DNA of 18,102 nucleotides from Tubulinosema ratisbonensis (Eukaryota; Microsporidia; Tubulinosematidae). Both the position numbers and the translations under genes were made by a program. The stretch covers positions 1 through 18,102 of the forward strand of contig RCSS01000084.1 of assembly GCA_004000155.1 (NCBI GenBank). Direction: 5' to 3'. This document shows, one piece after another, positions 17,778-18,102 of this stretch (position 1 is the first letter of the stretch; each line of letters opens with the position of its first letter). The notes beneath the pieces were generated by a model that worked only from the letters and a program-made list of their open reading frames with translations, did no database searches and was not told where the DNA came from.

Positions 17778-17950
17778 GAAGGTGTTTTAAGTAGACTTTT
17801 AAGGATAGAGGGTATTACAACATTGAGAATGGTTTATCAGGGCTATTGTGAAAATATAATGATTTGTAAAACTATTAGAGGAAAAAGTATTTAAAAATAT
17901 TTCAAATAAATGGTGAACGTTCTTCTAAGTTTAATATATCTAACCCGTAG
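17778..17950 (+). pseudogene. Possible decayed Merlin/IS1595-type transposase, N-terminal part
   Basis: An open frame at 17778-17891 (38 codons) contains LLRIEGITTLRMVYQGYCEN followed by IMICKTIRGKS. This resembles the start of such transposases, where L...GI is followed by a zinc ribbon of the C..C...M type and a basic stretch. In another frame, 17900-17947 reads INGERSSKFNIS, recalling the RNGSFFE.SK..L block that follows the ribbon. A stop and a frame change separate them. The match rests on motif order only and is tentative. Confidence 0.25.
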
Positions 17951-17962
17951 AGGTCCGGGTTA
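17941..17962. repeat. G+C-rich hairpin, 7-bp stem
   Basis: TAACCCG at 17941-17947 pairs exactly with CGGGTTA at 17956-17962 around an 8-base loop (TAGAGGTC). It stands out because the surroundings are nearly all A/T. It overlaps the end of the putative transposase relic. Its role is unknown; no T-run follows that would make it a clear terminator. Confidence 0.6.
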
Positions 17963-18102
17963 TAAATTTTATATAATGTTAAGTATTTAATACAAAGTAG
18001 GTAATAAATAAGAAAATTTAAGACTACTTTAAAACTGAATTGATTAATGAAAACTGTTTATTGAAAAACAATGTTTTTTTTGGCTCTAGTAAATTTATTT
18101 TT

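Larger units (their letters stand above)
16039..18102. other. 2-kb AT-rich region without an intact gene
   Basis: No convincing gene is present. It holds an 18-base perfect palindrome centred on GATC (16686-16703), a long inverted repeat (16954-17020), and a possible transposase relic near the end. A 63-codon minus-strand frame at 17095-17286 has low complexity and no motif and is not taken as a gene. The rest is A/T runs. Confidence 0.5.

Overview
This window reads as nuclear DNA of a microsporidian (a fungal-lineage obligate intracellular parasite). The reasons are: extreme A+T richness, especially between genes; intronless and often shortened genes for eukaryote-only proteins (TAF4, Mpe1/RBBP6, Trm5, TBCC, proteasome beta5, Dph6); very short gaps inside gene clusters; and C-rich CCC or CC motifs directly before several start codons, a known microsporidian feature. 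Long gene-poor stretches and apparent transposon debris suggest one of the larger, less compact genomes of the group. The species cannot be named from the sequence alone.

Layout. Positions 1-833 hold no intact gene; the first ~140 bases look like the 3' end of a decayed Merlin/IS1595-type (DDE) transposase. At 834-2495 (+) is a 553-codon orphan with an N-terminal chromodomain-like segment. Positions 2496-4612 are gene-free, with a second possible transposase relic near 2785-3444. From 4613 to about 9340 there is a cluster: TRM5 (-), an aldo-keto reductase (-), MPE1 (+), DPH6 (-) and TBCC (-), the last two only 11 bases apart. PRE2 (proteasome beta5, -) and TAF4 (+) diverge from a 62-base spacer at 10277-10338. 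Positions 11269-12299 are gene-free. ZWF1 (glucose-6-phosphate dehydrogenase, +) converges with an unrecognised 214-codon gene (-), followed by a divergent PMT-like protein O-mannosyltransferase with a MIR region (-). From 16039 to the end there is no convincing gene, but there is a long inverted repeat and a possible third transposase relic.

How the genes relate. Most are housekeeping genes of separate processes: tRNA modification and translation-factor modification (TRM5, DPH6), mRNA 3'-end processing (MPE1), transcription initiation (TAF4), tubulin folding (TBCC), protein turnover (PRE2), NADPH supply (ZWF1) and possible NADPH use (aldo-keto reductase), and ER protein mannosylation (PMT-like). 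They do not form one pathway. No previously undescribed system is clear here. The most unusual items are the PMT-like protein lacking the usual catalytic acidic pair, the chromodomain orphan, and the degraded transposase pieces in the gene-poor flanks.

The window has ambiguous bases at 1052, 4863, 9558-9559 and 14091. Three of them fall inside coding regions without breaking the frame.
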